Assembly (NCBI RefSeq): GCF_003286415.2
Contig: NZ_CP043450.1
Coordinates: forward strand, 2,480,001 to 2,544,000
Origin: Mucilaginibacter rubeus
GTDB taxonomy: Bacteria > Bacteroidota > Bacteroidia > Sphingobacteriales > Sphingobacteriaceae
Direction of reading: 5' to 3'
Length of the DNA: 64,000 bases
The notes below the pieces were generated by a model, which was given only the letters and a program-made list of their open reading frames with translations, was not told where the DNA came from and made no database searches. Shown piece by piece: positions 18,017 to 27,292 of this stretch (the first letter of the stretch is position 1; every line of letters starts with the position of its first letter). The translations under genes were made by a program, and so were the position numbers.

Positions 18017-18049
18017 AGACTTACGAAGTTTTTAAAACTTCGTAAGTCT
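18017..18049. repeat. Perfect 33-bp palindrome between convergent genes
   Basis: AGACTTACGAAGTTTT (18017-18032), one T, then AAAACTTCGTAAGTCT (18034-18049): 16-bp perfect arms. It lies between the DEAD-box-like gene (ends 17991, plus) and the VF530 gene (ends 18064, minus) and could stop both transcripts, although no long T-tract follows. The sequence reads like a mobile REP-type palindrome. Confidence 0.75.
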
Positions 18050-18063
18050 TAACTTTAGTAATA

Positions 18064-18276
18064 TCATACTATCTCCAGATACAAGTCTTCCACCTTCTTC
18101 CTCGCCCAATCGGTTTTTCTCAAAAACTTAAGGCTTGATTTTACGCTCGGGTTATCATTAAAGCAATTGATTCTGATCCGTATACCCAATTCTTTCCAGC
18201 CAAAATGAGCTACCAGTTCATTGAGTATCATCTCAAGTGTTTTGCCATGTAAAGGGTTGTTGGGCTGTTGCTGCAT
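18064..18276 (-). CDS. VF530 family (DUF2132) small protein
   Basis: 70 residues from ATG at 18276. The protein carries [37 protein letters not shown] and WARKKVE, a near-complete match in memory to the VF530 family, a small conserved DNA-binding-like fold. An upstream in-frame start at 18330 would add 18 unrelated hydrophobic residues and is rejected; a -7 element at 18281-18288 lies exactly between. Function unknown beyond the fold. Confidence 0.9.
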   Translation of the reverse strand: MQQQPNNPLHGKTLEMILNELVAHFGWKELGIRIRINCFNDNPSVKSSLKFLRKTDWARKKVEDLYLEIV

Positions 18277-18280
18277 GGGG

Positions 18281-18288
18281 CAAAAGTA
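18281..18288 (-). promoter_or_regulatory. -7 element 4 bases before the VF530 start
   Basis: TACTTTTG on the minus strand (TAnnTTTG), followed by CCCC and ATG. The spacing implies a leaderless or nearly leaderless mRNA. No good TTG at 19-22 bases upstream. Confidence 0.45.
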
Positions 18289-18450
18289 AAGGTTTGTTTC
18301 GGTAAAATACCATAACAAAATTTGCAGCAAAGTCGTTTAACTACTAAATTATGTTAGCTGATATTTAATAAACGGTAAATTTTGTTTAATTTAATGCAGC
18401 TAATAAAGCACGTTTAAAACCACTTCTTCAAGTTGCCCAAAAATATTTTA

Positions 18451-21400
18451 ATGAATAGCTATAAGTGTTACCTTGTTTTGTTGTTGCAAGCTATTTCGTT
18501 ATGCGTGTTCTCACAAAGCCGCCCTATTCATTTTCAACATATTGGCAGTCGCGAAGGGCTTTCCGAATTAAACATTAATTGCATTATACAGGATAGCCGC
18601 GGCTTTATATGGGTAGGTACACGTGATGGCCTTAACCGCTATGACGGTAACAAATTCAAAATATTTAAGAATATTATTGGCGACAATAACAGTATCAGTA
18701 ACAGCTTTGTTCAGGATATAGTTGAAGACAAAAACGGAAATCTGTGGATCTCCACCAGCGGCGGCGGCTTAAATATGTACGACCGCAAACTTGATCGTTT
18801 TGTCCATTACCGTCACAATCCCAATAACAAAAACTCAATTGCAAGTGACATCCTGGTTAAGATAGCCCTTGATAAAAGTGGCAACCTGTGGATCTGCAAT
18901 CAAAAGGAAGGACTTGATCAGTTTAACATCGCTCAAAAGAAATTTACTCATTACGGCTATAATGAAGCAGATAACAGCAGTTTAAGCGATAATAATGTGC
19001 GGGTTGTATATGTAGATAGTCAGGATAAATTATGGGTAGGCACAACTTATGGCGGTCTGAACCTTTACAATCCGCAAAGCCATAATTTTACGCGTTTTGT
19101 TCATGATGAGAATAAATCCTCATCCCTTTCGGCAAATAAGGTTAATGCAATTTTAGAAGATAGCGGCCACCGTTTATGGGTTGGTGTTAGTGATGGCGGG
19201 CTTAACCTGTTTAACCCGGCCGACAAAACTTTCACCCATTATAAAAACGATCCGAACAACAAGAATTCGCTTTCATATAATAGTGTACAATGCCTTGCGG
19301 AAGATAGTAATCATGATTTATGGATCGGCACGGAAAACGGCGGCCTGAATATTTTCAATTACGCCCTCAATATATTCAATAACCACCAGGAAGATGATGT
19401 AGATAACAGCAGTATCGCTAATAACTCGGTAGACGTGATCCTGAAAGATAAAAGCGGGAATATGTGGATAGGCGCTTTTGCATCGGGGCTTAACTTTTAT
19501 AAAAAAACAAGTGAAAACTTCACTCACTATCAACATGGCGCGCAATCCATTAGCTTGTCCAACAATTTTGTGCTGAGTGTATATGAAGACAAAAAGAACA
19601 ACATATGGGTAGGCACAGACGGTGGCGGTTTAAATCTGTTTAACCCTGAAAAGGGTGAGTTTAAATATTATAAAAGAAGTAATAGCAACATATGTGGTGA
19701 TTATGTTTTAACCATTCAGGAAGATGCTAAAAACAACCTGTGGATAGGTACCTGGGGCGATGGGGTAAGCATGATGAACCCGCAGACCCGTACTTTCAAA
19801 TCGTTTAAACACAACCCGGATGACAGTACAAGCATAAGTGGTAACAACATTTACGCTATAGCTAAAACCCTTGATGGAAAACTATGGTTTGGTACCCTTG
19901 GCACTGGGCTTGACCTGTTTGATCCTAAAACCAACAAGTTTATTCATTACCGCCATGATACCGGCAATCCTAAAAGCATCAGTAGCGATAATATCAATTC
20001 ATTGCTCGGCGATTCAAAAGGCAACCTTTGGGTAGGTACTAATGATGGTGGTGTAAACCTGTATGATGCCACCACCAATTCATTTAAACCGGTACAATAC
20101 GAAAAACTGAACAGCGCGCTTGGCAATAATACGGCACTTGATCTTTTTGAAGATCATTTGGGTAATATCTGGATTTGCACTTATAGTGGTATTTACAAGT
20201 TAAACCCGGTTACCGGTAAGGTTACAAACTTTAAAGCAAAAGATGGCCTGCCAAACGACTACACTTATGCTATTGAAGAAGACGCAGCCGGTAATTTATG
20301 GATCAGTACCAACAGGGGGATTTCAAGGTATAATCCTAATACCAATAAATTCAGAAACTTCACTATTGCCGATGGCTTACAGGCAGAAGAGTTTAAGCCT
20401 CACTCTGCAGTAAAAGCTCATGATGGTATCATGTATTTTGGTGGCGTTAACGGGTTTAACATGTTCGATCCGGCAGGAATAAGGAACAGTATTTACGATC
20501 CTCCATTGGTGCTTACCGATTTTCAGATCTATAATAAATCTATCCATGTAGCACAAAACAATGATGATCCGTCGCCCTTAAAGCAAGACATCGCGGAAAC
20601 CAAGTCCATAACATTAACACACGATCAATCGGTTATATCATTCGAGTATGTATCGATGGATTACAGTTTAAGCAATAAAGAGTCATATGCTTATCAGCTT
20701 GAAGGATTTGATAAAGGCTGGAATTATGTTGGGAATAAAAACACGGCAACCTACACTAATTTGCCGGCAGGTAATTATGTGTTCAGGGTAAAAAGTCGCA
20801 GTGCAGATGGTAAATGGTCGTTAAGGGAGGTGAGCCTTAATGTTACTGTTCTTCCACCCTTCTGGCTTACATGGTGGTTTATAAGTTTGCTTGTTTTAGT
20901 TACAATAGTGGTTGTTTATACCTGGCACAGGCTTAGGGTAAAAGCCATAATAGAACAAAAGAACCTGCTTGAAGAACAGGTTACCGAACGTACGGCCGAG
21001 GTTATGCAGCAATCGGAAGAATTGAAAGCGCAGTCTGAAAACCTGCAGACACTGAATGTTGAACTTCAAAATCAATCGGAAGAGTTACAGGCCCTGAATG
21101 AAGAGTTGCAGGCACAGTCAGAAGAATTGCAGCTGCAGAAGGAACAGGAGCGCGAAGCCCGAGAGGAAGCCGATAAAGCCAACCAGGCTAAAAGTATATT
21201 TTTAGCTACCATGAGCCACGAAATCAGGACGCCCATGAATGGCGTTATTGGCATGGCTTCCCTGCTGGGCGAAACCGAATTGAATACCGAACAGCGTGAA
21301 TATACAGATACCATCATTTCATGCGGTGATAGTTTGGTAAACGTAATCAATGACATCCTTGATTTCTCCAAAATTGAATCAGGAAAAATGGAAATGGAGC

Positions 21401-22746
21401 AGGAAGATTTCGATCTGCGCCAGTGCATTGAAGAGGTGATGGACATTTTTTCGCAAAATGCTGCCAAGCGTGAGCTGGAACTGGTTTACCAGATTGACCC
21501 AGCCCTCCCCCAGCAAATTATTGGCGATAGTTTGAGGTTGAAGCAGGTATTAACCAATCTGACGGGTAACGCACTCAAGTTTACGGAACACGGCGAGGTA
21601 TTTATCAAGGTTTTTTTATCTAAAAATATTGGTGATAAAGAAATTGAAATCGGATTTAGCGTAATGGATACTGGTATTGGCATTCCTGAAGATAAACTGA
21701 TAACGTTATTTAACGCGTTTTCGCAGGTTGATTCATCTACTACGCGTAAATATGGCGGTACAGGTTTGGGTTTGGTGATCAGTGAGCGCCTGGTAAAATT
21801 AATGGGTGGCGAAATTTGGGTTGAAAGTGTTTTTGGCGAAGGCTCTGTTTTTGTATTTACCATTAAGTCGGCAATAAGCAAAAAGCAATCGAAACAAATC
21901 CCTATTGTTTTTAATGCTGATGAACTTGAAGGCAAAAAAGTACTTATTGTTGATGATAATAAAACCAACCGCTTCATTCTGCAAACCCAACTTGAACAAT
22001 GGGGCATACAAACGGTAGCTGCTGCATCCGGCAGGCAAGCACTTGATATTTTAGGTGCCAACAACGGCTTTAACCTGGTTATAACCGATATGGAAATGCC
22101 GGAAATGGATGGCGTTGGGCTGGCCAGAGAGATAAAAGATAATTACAAAAACTTGCCGGTGATTATGCTGAGTTCTATTGGCGATGGTTCAAAGAAGAAA
22201 TATCCCGGTTTGTTTTCTGCTATCTTAACCAAGCCAGTTAAGCAATCTCAATTAGGTAAAAGTTTGCAGGCCGAGTTTCAGGGTAAAACACAAGTTCAGG
22301 TTGTAGAAACCAAACCGGATAAGCTTTTTGATGCCAACTTTGCCAATGAACATCCACTTAGTATCCTGGTGGCCGAGGATAACACGGTTAACCAAAAACT
22401 GATCAGCCGGATGCTGGAGAAGCTTGGCTATGATTTTGAACTGGCACATAATGGTTATGATACCCTTGAAAAATTAAAAGCTAACCCAACTTTCGACGTG
22501 ATATTTATGGACGTACAAATGCCAGAGATGGATGGCTTTGAGGCAACCCGCCATATCAGGCAGTATGCCTTCAAACAACCTTTCATCATTGCAATGACCG
22601 CGAATGCCGGTCCGGATGATCGCGATATGTGCATAAGCGAAGGCATGGATGATTACATTGCCAAGCCTATGAAAACCGACGCGCTTATTAATGTATTAAA
22701 AGGGGCGTACAAAATGATGAAAAACGTAAAAGGTAAATACGTTTAA
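18451..22746 (+). CDS. Giant hybrid histidine kinase with periplasmic propeller sensor and two receiver domains
   Basis: 1431 residues from ATG 18451 (a TTG at 18433 is possible). Order: signal peptide (cleavage near VFSQS); two seven-bladed-type propeller modules with recurring NLWIGT / DGGLNLFN motifs (about 30-700); Y_Y_Y domain (about 740-795); transmembrane helix (about 803-828); a heptad coiled coil rich in [13 protein letters not shown] (about 835-905); HisKA with MSHEIRTP (His about 921); HATPase with GGTGLGL (about 1100); receiver 1 ([17 protein letters not shown]); receiver 2 ([17 protein letters not shown]). Classical Bacteroidota HTCS proteins end in an AraC DNA-binding domain; this one has none, so its output must pass to another protein. 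No partner regulator or SusCD pair is adjacent. Confidence 0.93.
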   Translation: MNSYKCYLVLLLQAISLCVFSQSRPIHFQHIGSREGLSELNINCIIQDSRGFIWVGTRDGLNRYDGNKFKIFKNIIGDNNSISNSFVQDIVEDKNGNLWISTSGGGLNMYDRKLDRFVHYRHNPNNKNSIASDILVKIALDKSGNLWICNQKEGLDQFNIAQKKFTHYGYNEADNSSLSDNNVRVVYVDSQDKLWVGTTYGGLNLYNPQSHNFTRFVHDENKSSSLSANKVNAILEDSGHRLWVGVSDGGLNLFNPADKTFTHYKNDPNNKNSLSYNSVQCLAEDSNHDLWIGTENGGLNIFNYALNIFNNHQEDDVDNSSIANNSVDVILKDKSGNMWIGAFASGLNFYKKTSENFTHYQHGAQSISLSNNFVLSVYEDKKNNIWVGTDGGGLNLFNPEKGEFKYYKRSNSNICGDYVLTIQEDAKNNLWIGTWGDGVSMMNPQTRTFKSFKHNPDDSTSISGNNIYAIAKTLDGKLWFGTLGTGLDLFDPKTNKFIHYRHDTGNPKSISSDNINSLLGDSKGNLWVGTNDGGVNLYDATTNSFKPVQYEKLNSALGNNTALDLFEDHLGNIWICTYSGIYKLNPVTGKVTNFKAKDGLPNDYTYAIEEDAAGNLWISTNRGISRYNPNTNKFRNFTIADGLQAEEFKPHSAVKAHDGIMYFGGVNGFNMFDPAGIRNSIYDPPLVLTDFQIYNKSIHVAQNNDDPSPLKQDIAETKSITLTHDQSVISFEYVSMDYSLSNKESYAYQLEGFDKGWNYVGNKNTATYTNLPAGNYVFRVKSRSADGKWSLREVSLNVTVLPPFWLTWWFISLLVLVTIVVVYTWHRLRVKAIIEQKNLLEEQVTERTAEVMQQSEELKAQSENLQTLNVELQNQSEELQALNEELQAQSEELQLQKEQEREAREEADKANQAKSIFLATMSHEIRTPMNGVIGMASLLGETELNTEQREYTDTIISCGDSLVNVINDILDFSKIESGKMEMEQEDFDLRQCIEEVMDIFSQNAAKRELELVYQIDPALPQQIIGDSLRLKQVLTNLTGNALKFTEHGEVFIKVFLSKNIGDKEIEIGFSVMDTGIGIPEDKLITLFNAFSQVDSSTTRKYGGTGLGLVISERLVKLMGGEIWVESVFGEGSVFVFTIKSAISKKQSKQIPIVFNADELEGKKVLIVDDNKTNRFILQTQLEQWGIQTVAAASGRQALDILGANNGFNLVITDMEMPEMDGVGLAREIKDNYKNLPVIMLSSIGDGSKKKYPGLFSAILTKPVKQSQLGKSLQAEFQGKTQVQVVETKPDKLFDANFANEHPLSILVAEDNTVNQKLISRMLEKLGYDFELAHNGYDTLEKLKANPTFDVIFMDVQMPEMDGFEATRHIRQYAFKQPFIIAMTANAGPDDRDMCISEGMDDYIAKPMKTDALINVLKGAYKMMKNVKGKYV

Positions 22747-22749
22747 GCA

Positions 22750-23280
22750 TTATCGCGAGGCTACGCCCCAGTAACAGCTATTCCGGATTTTTTTGAGGAT
22801 AGCAGGTGTGATACTTGAAATTTCGTGCTCATACTTGTTTTGGTTGTTGAGCAGGTACATGGTACCGCTGCTGTTGTTATATACATACGAGCATAAACGG
22901 GTATCCTCTCCGTTTTCATCTTTCTTGACATCTATCCTTATGCCATTGGTTTTGTTGCTTGTATCAGGCGTTAATGCTGGGGCCGATGCCTTAACCCAGT
23001 TAATGGTATAATTTATATTCTGTGCCGAAAGGCCTTCTGTATTTTCTTTATAGCTTTTACTATCCTGTATAACTGCCAGCAGGCACTTGACACAAGGTTC
23101 GGCTACAGTTGCTGCTCCATATTTTTTACGCGGGTTGTTGATGACGCTGTCTTTTTTACCGGCTACCGTTACTGTTGTTTTTGAAATATCATTTGATACA
23201 GGCTTGGGTTTGCTTTGTTTACAGGCCGATATTGTCATGGCCAAAACACAAAAATAAATACATGGTTTAAACAGATTCAT
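22750..23280 (-). CDS. Hypothetical lipoprotein
   Basis: 176 residues. The N-terminal signal ends in a lipobox (LAMTISAC, Cys20) followed by KQSKPKP, so a lipid-anchored envelope protein. The mature part has four cysteines, including a CVKC pair at about residues 63-66, and a conserved-looking DTRLCSYVYNN stretch. No family recognised. Its stop is 4 bases from the stop of the kinase on the other strand (tail to tail). Own promoter presumably in the 303-base gap upstream. Confidence 0.75.
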   Translation of the reverse strand: MNLFKPCIYFCVLAMTISACKQSKPKPVSNDISKTTVTVAGKKDSVINNPRKKYGAATVAEPCVKCLLAVIQDSKSYKENTEGLSAQNINYTINWVKASAPALTPDTSNKTNGIRIDVKKDENGEDTRLCSYVYNNSSGTMYLLNNQNKYEHEISSITPAILKKIRNSCYWGVASR

Positions 23281-23583
23281 GGTTTATAAATTAGCACTTT
23301 ATTTATATACATCATTTTAACTGTTTTGTGTTGATGTGTTTGGATATACCAAATGTGGTTTGAATCTATAAATTAAGTTTAAACAATTTAAACATAGATT
23401 TTATTGCATTAATTGGGGCACTAAAGGACAGTTTTTCTATAAAAAATTCTTAAAATTGCCTGATTTATTTTGCCCCGGTCGGTTAGTTGCCCGACAGGAC
23501 TTAAACCATCATAACAAATTTTCAAAAACGGGGTTTACCTTGTAATAAATAACACTGCAGGCTTTGCAGGCTATAATACTAAG
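23281..23583. other. AT-rich intergenic region between divergent genes
   Basis: 303 bases between the lipoprotein (minus) and mqo (plus). It must hold both promoters. I see a TTTAAACAATTTAAAC direct repeat near 23380-23395 but no exact TAnnTTTG element with a TTG partner for either gene, and no coding sequence. Confidence 0.5.
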
Positions 23584-25083
23584 ATGACTAATAACGGTAC
23601 AGGTTCAAATTTAACAGTTGATGTGGTTTTAATTGGCGCAGGTATTATGAGCGCGACACTGGGTGTAATGCTTAAAGAACTGCAGCCCGATCTGACGATT
23701 GAGATTTTTGAGCGCCTGGATGTCATAGCGGCTGAAAGTTCGGCCCCGATGAACAATGCCGGTACCGGTCACTCCGCTTTTTGCGAATTGAATTATACAC
23801 CACAACTTCCGGACGGTAGCGTTGAAATAAAAAAAGCGATCAAAATTGCCGAGCAATTTGAAACAAGCAAAGAGTTTTGGGCCCATCTTATCGGGAAGGG
23901 CCTGATAAAAGATCCTCAAAATTTTATCCGCAAAGTGCCTCACATGAGTTTTGTTTGGGGAGCTGAAAATGTTGAGTACCTGAAAAAACGCCAACAGGCC
24001 CTTGTAAAACATCACTTTTTCAAAGGGATGGAATATTCTGAGGATAAAGCTCAGATCAAAAAATGGATCCCGCTGGTTATGGAAGGCCGCGATGTTGATG
24101 AAAAGGTATCTGCAACATTTATGGATATTGGTACGGATGTAAACTTTGGTAGCCTTACCAGTGCGCTTATAGATGAACTTAAACAGAAAGCTGACGTAAA
24201 TGTAAGTCTTAACCACGATGTTAAAGACCTTAAACGCAATGCTGATGGTACATGGAAAGTAACCGTAAAAGATAAAGCAACCGGTAACAAAAGAAAGCTG
24301 AATGCCAAATTTGTTTTTGTTGGTGCAGGCGGCGGTGCTTTGCACTTGCTGCAAAAATCGGGCATTGCAGAAAGTAAAGGTTTTGGCGGCTTCCCTGTAA
24401 GTGGCCAATGGCTGGTTTGTAATAAGCCTGAGATAGTAAAACAACATGAAGCTAAGGTTTATGGTAAGGCATCTGTAGGTTCGCCGCCAATGTCGGTACC
24501 TCACCTGGATACCCGTATGATTGACGGTAAACGTGCGCTGCTTTTTGGGCCATACGCTGGTTTTTCGACCCGCTTCCTTAAAAAAGGCTCGTTGCTTGAC
24601 TTGTTCAAATCTATTAAACTAAACAATATACTACCTCTGCTTGCTGTAGGGCGCGATAACTGGCCTCTAACCAAATATCTTATCTCTCAGGTAATGCAAT
24701 CACCTGCCGACAGGTTGAATGCGCTTAAAGATTATATGCCAACAGCTAAAGCCGAAGATTGGGACTTGGATATTGCCGGTCAGCGTGTACAGGTTATTAA
24801 AAAGGATGCTAAACATACCGGTGTGCTTGAGTTTGGTACTGAAGTTGTAACTTCTGCCGATGGCAGTATTTCAGCTTTATTAGGTGCTTCGCCAGGCGCA
24901 TCAACCTCTGTGCCTATCATGATCCAGCTTATTGAACGTTGCTTTAAAAATCATATCAAAACCGATGCATGGCAGCAAAGGCTTAAAGAAATGATCCCTT
25001 CTTATGGACAATCGTTAGCTAATAATGAAGCTTTAAGCGACGAAACCAGGGCAAGAACAAGTAAAGTGTTGGGATTAGTTTAA
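23584..25083 (+). CDS. mqo: Malate:quinone oxidoreductase
   Basis: A peripheral inner-membrane FAD enzyme that oxidises malate to oxaloacetate and passes electrons to the quinone pool, bypassing NAD-malate dehydrogenase in the TCA cycle. 499 residues, normal length. The FAD-binding [17 protein letters not shown] (residues 9-25) and the following [20 protein letters not shown] (about 51-70) are family signatures; [15 protein letters not shown] (about 440-454) is the C-terminal one. Monocistronic by position. Confidence 0.97.
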   Translation: MTNNGTGSNLTVDVVLIGAGIMSATLGVMLKELQPDLTIEIFERLDVIAAESSAPMNNAGTGHSAFCELNYTPQLPDGSVEIKKAIKIAEQFETSKEFWAHLIGKGLIKDPQNFIRKVPHMSFVWGAENVEYLKKRQQALVKHHFFKGMEYSEDKAQIKKWIPLVMEGRDVDEKVSATFMDIGTDVNFGSLTSALIDELKQKADVNVSLNHDVKDLKRNADGTWKVTVKDKATGNKRKLNAKFVFVGAGGGALHLLQKSGIAESKGFGGFPVSGQWLVCNKPEIVKQHEAKVYGKASVGSPPMSVPHLDTRMIDGKRALLFGPYAGFSTRFLKKGSLLDLFKSIKLNNILPLLAVGRDNWPLTKYLISQVMQSPADRLNALKDYMPTAKAEDWDLDIAGQRVQVIKKDAKHTGVLEFGTEVVTSADGSISALLGASPGASTSVPIMIQLIERCFKNHIKTDAWQQRLKEMIPSYGQSLANNEALSDETRARTSKVLGLV

Positions 25084-25130
25084 TAGCTATCCTTCAAAAT
25101 ATTAGTTGGCAGAAGGGTATAATTAAGAAA

Positions 25131-25628
25131 CTATTTCTTTCGGATATAGTTAAAAACATCCTTTTGCCATTTTCCTTTTTTATCCTTTTCAGTTACCGTT
25201 ACGTCCAGCTTATCAGGTGCAGTTAGTTGATAGGTAATATGAACCGACTTATCTTTTAGCTCAAATTCTGCTTTGTTTTTTTGAATTTTGGTGAGGTAAA
25301 ATAACAGCGGCTTATTTTTATCTTCCCATCCTATGCTGCCGTGGTTAAAATGCCGCATTTTAAAAACGGGTACGCCGTTTTGTTCTTCAACAACCACAAA
25401 CTCGTAAAATACTGCTTTGCCATCCTTAACTACCCTGAAGCTGCTTATCATGCTCTCTCCCATCGGCTCACCCCAAAATTCCTCCATATCTCCCCATTCG
25501 TGCTTTTGTGTCCAGGTACCGGCCATAAAGGCCAGTTGCTTAACGCTTGCTTTGTTAACCTGAGCGAAGCCGTTACCAGATATCAAAATAAAACCAATGA
25601 TTGCAGGAAAAATGTATTTAAGGTTCAT
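25131..25628 (-). CDS. Exported DUF6265-like protein
   Basis: 165 residues with a Sec signal peptide (MNLKYIFPAIIGFILISGNG, cleavage near GFAQ). The mature region begins KQLAFMAGTWTQ and contains EEFWGEPMGESMISSFR, as in DUF6265 lipocalin-like proteins that bind small hydrophobic or unknown ligands. It follows ubiX by 46 bases on the same strand; a shared transcript is possible but no functional link is evident. Confidence 0.75.
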   Translation of the reverse strand: MNLKYIFPAIIGFILISGNGFAQVNKASVKQLAFMAGTWTQKHEWGDMEEFWGEPMGESMISSFRVVKDGKAVFYEFVVVEEQNGVPVFKMRHFNHGSIGWEDKNKPLLFYLTKIQKNKAEFELKDKSVHITYQLTAPDKLDVTVTEKDKKGKWQKDVFNYIRKK

Positions 25629-25674
25629 AATATGAATTTAACAATAATTCATCGCCTGCAATAATCGCGGAGGC

Positions 25675-26238
25675 TCACATTCCCTTCCATTCGTAGCTTT
25701 TGCTCTCTAACCCGATCAGGTCAATCACCCGGTTCACTACCGTCATAGCCAGTTCCTCGATGGTTTGAGGCTTACTGTAATATGAAGGAATTGCCGGGCA
25801 GATGATCCCTCCCGCTTCAGTAACCGTGGCCATGTTGCGTATATGGATAAGGTTAAGCGGCGTATCGCGCGCTACGAGAATCAATTTGCGGCGTTCTTTC
25901 AGGACCACATCCGCTGCACGGGTTATGAGATCATCGGAGATCCCTCCCGCTATCCGGCCGAGTGTTCCCATTGAACAAGGCACTACTACCATGGTATCAA
26001 ACTTGGCCGAGCCTGAGGCAAACGGAGCCATGAAGTCATTTTTGGCATAAAACTTAAAAGGGAGCTGTGTATAATCTTCGTTATCAAGCTCGAATTTCCA
26101 GACATCTTTGGCATTGTCTGACATTACAACACCAACTTCGGCTATTTGATGCCGTAATTCATTTAGCTTTTTTAGTAGCAGGCTGGCATATATTGAACCA
26201 CTGGCACCCGTAACTGCAACAACTATCTTTTTCTTCAT
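25675..26238 (-). CDS. ubiX: Flavin prenyltransferase UbiX
   Basis: 187 residues from ATG 26238. UbiX makes prenylated FMN from FMN and dimethylallyl phosphate, the cofactor of UbiD-type decarboxylases. Visible: AVTGASGSIYA (FMN-binding, residues 8-18), VVPCSMGTLGRIAGG (about 82-96), DTPLNLIHIRNM (about 127-138). The start at 26238 is chosen over 26268 because GGAG lies 6 bases upstream (GGAGTAATTATG), a rare clear Shine-Dalgarno here, and the protein begins MKKKIVVAVTG. No ubiD is in the window. Confidence 0.93.
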   Translation of the reverse strand: MKKKIVVAVTGASGSIYASLLLKKLNELRHQIAEVGVVMSDNAKDVWKFELDNEDYTQLPFKFYAKNDFMAPFASGSAKFDTMVVVPCSMGTLGRIAGGISDDLITRAADVVLKERRKLILVARDTPLNLIHIRNMATVTEAGGIICPAIPSYYSKPQTIEELAMTVVNRVIDLIGLESKSYEWKGM

Positions 26239-26282
26239 AATTACTCCTTCAACAACCCAAACACGCAAAAAGTTAGGGGCAC

Positions 26283-26314
26283 AAAAAAGGGTCGAATAAC
26301 TTGTACCCGACCCT
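26283..26314 (-). terminator. Terminator after ppk-ppx
   Basis: AGGGTCG (26288-26294) pairs with CGACCCT (26308-26314); on the minus strand six T follow. A second short hairpin, TGCCCT-TGAG-AGGGCA at 26335-26350, lies between it and the ppx stop. Confidence 0.65.
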
Positions 26315-26411
26315 ACATCTACCTATGAAAAACATGCCCTTGAGAGGGCACTACAAATGTAGTAACACTTTTTTAATTTTTAAACAATTTCTTAAAATAA
26401 TTTTAACCCCT

Positions 26412-27290
26412 TTATTGGAGATTTTTTTCTATTAAAGTTTGAATGATTCCGTCAACTAAACCTACCCGTGGTACGTAGATATTTTTGATGTTGGCATTCT
26501 TCATTAAGGTAAGGTAAATTTCACATGCAGGGATAATAACGTCGGCCCTGTCCTGGTTAAGGCCGAGTACGTTGATCCTGTCTTTTAATGAAAACGAACT
26601 CAGGTAGGTATATAAAGACCTCAGTTTGGCAAAAGTTAGGGGCATATCTTCTTTTTCTTCAGACAATCTGAATAGCTTATTGATGTTGCCGCCGGTACCG
26701 ATACCTGACAATTGTTTAAAGTTACGGGTATTGTCGCGTACAAAGTCCTTCATTTCATTCCAGGTTTCTTCGGTATCCTGGTTATCTAAAATGCGGATGG
26801 TGCCAATGTTAAATGAACGGGAAACAATAAGCTCCCCGGCCGAAAACAACGAAAGCTCGGTGCTGCCGCCGCCTACATCAATGTACAAATAGTTTTTGCT
26901 TTTATCGATATTTTGCTCGGCGTGGCTGGCATAAATGATGCTGGCTTCTTTTGATCCATGAATAATATCAATGTCAATGTTAGCTTCGTCTTTGATCAAT
27001 TTAACAACTTCTTCCCCATTTTTGGCTTCGCGCATAGCCGATGTTGCGCAGGCCAGATAATCTGTAACCTTATATACATCCATCAGGTTGCGGAAAGCAA
27101 CCATTGATTTAACAAGTTCCGTAGTTTTTTTCTCCGAGATGTGTTGTTGTATAAAAGCATCATCTCCCAAACGCAACGGAACGCGGATCAAGGTATTTTT
27201 TTTGAATGACACCGATCCGGTGTTTTGAATTATGTCGGCAATTAACAGCCTCACGGCGTTTGAACCTATATCAATGGCGGCGTATCTCAA
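26412..27290 (-). CDS. Exopolyphosphatase, Ppx/GppA family (short form)
   Basis: 292 residues with the ASKHA-fold phosphate motifs AAIDIGSNAVRLLI (residues 4-17) and YLYIDVGGGSTELSLF (about 135-150). Ppx/GppA proteins remove terminal phosphate from polyphosphate or convert pppGpp to ppGpp. The C-terminal HD-like domain of E. coli Ppx is absent, so only the two-domain core remains, as is common in Bacteroidota. It starts 2 bases after the ppk stop, a tight two-gene operon for making and breaking polyphosphate. Confidence 0.92.
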   Translation of the reverse strand: MRYAAIDIGSNAVRLLIADIIQNTGSVSFKKNTLIRVPLRLGDDAFIQQHISEKKTTELVKSMVAFRNLMDVYKVTDYLACATSAMREAKNGEEVVKLIKDEANIDIDIIHGSKEASIIYASHAEQNIDKSKNYLYIDVGGGSTELSLFSAGELIVSRSFNIGTIRILDNQDTEETWNEMKDFVRDNTRNFKQLSGIGTGGNINKLFRLSEEKEDMPLTFAKLRSLYTYLSSFSLKDRINVLGLNQDRADVIIPACEIYLTLMKNANIKNIYVPRVGLVDGIIQTLIEKNLQ

Positions 27291-27292
27291 TG

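Noticed and set aside
18550-20400. Tandem DNA similarity suggesting a repeat region
   Set aside because: These are the sensor propeller blades (NLWIGT motifs) of the hybrid kinase.
21486-22064. 192-codon ORF antisense to the hybrid kinase, and several others up to 131 codons
   Set aside because: Serine- and leucine-rich reverse-frame shadows of the HATPase and receiver domains.
23629-24504. 291-codon ORF antisense to mqo
   Set aside because: Complete overlap with a clear mqo gene; the composition (rich in F, Y, R, C, N) is that of a reverse-frame shadow.
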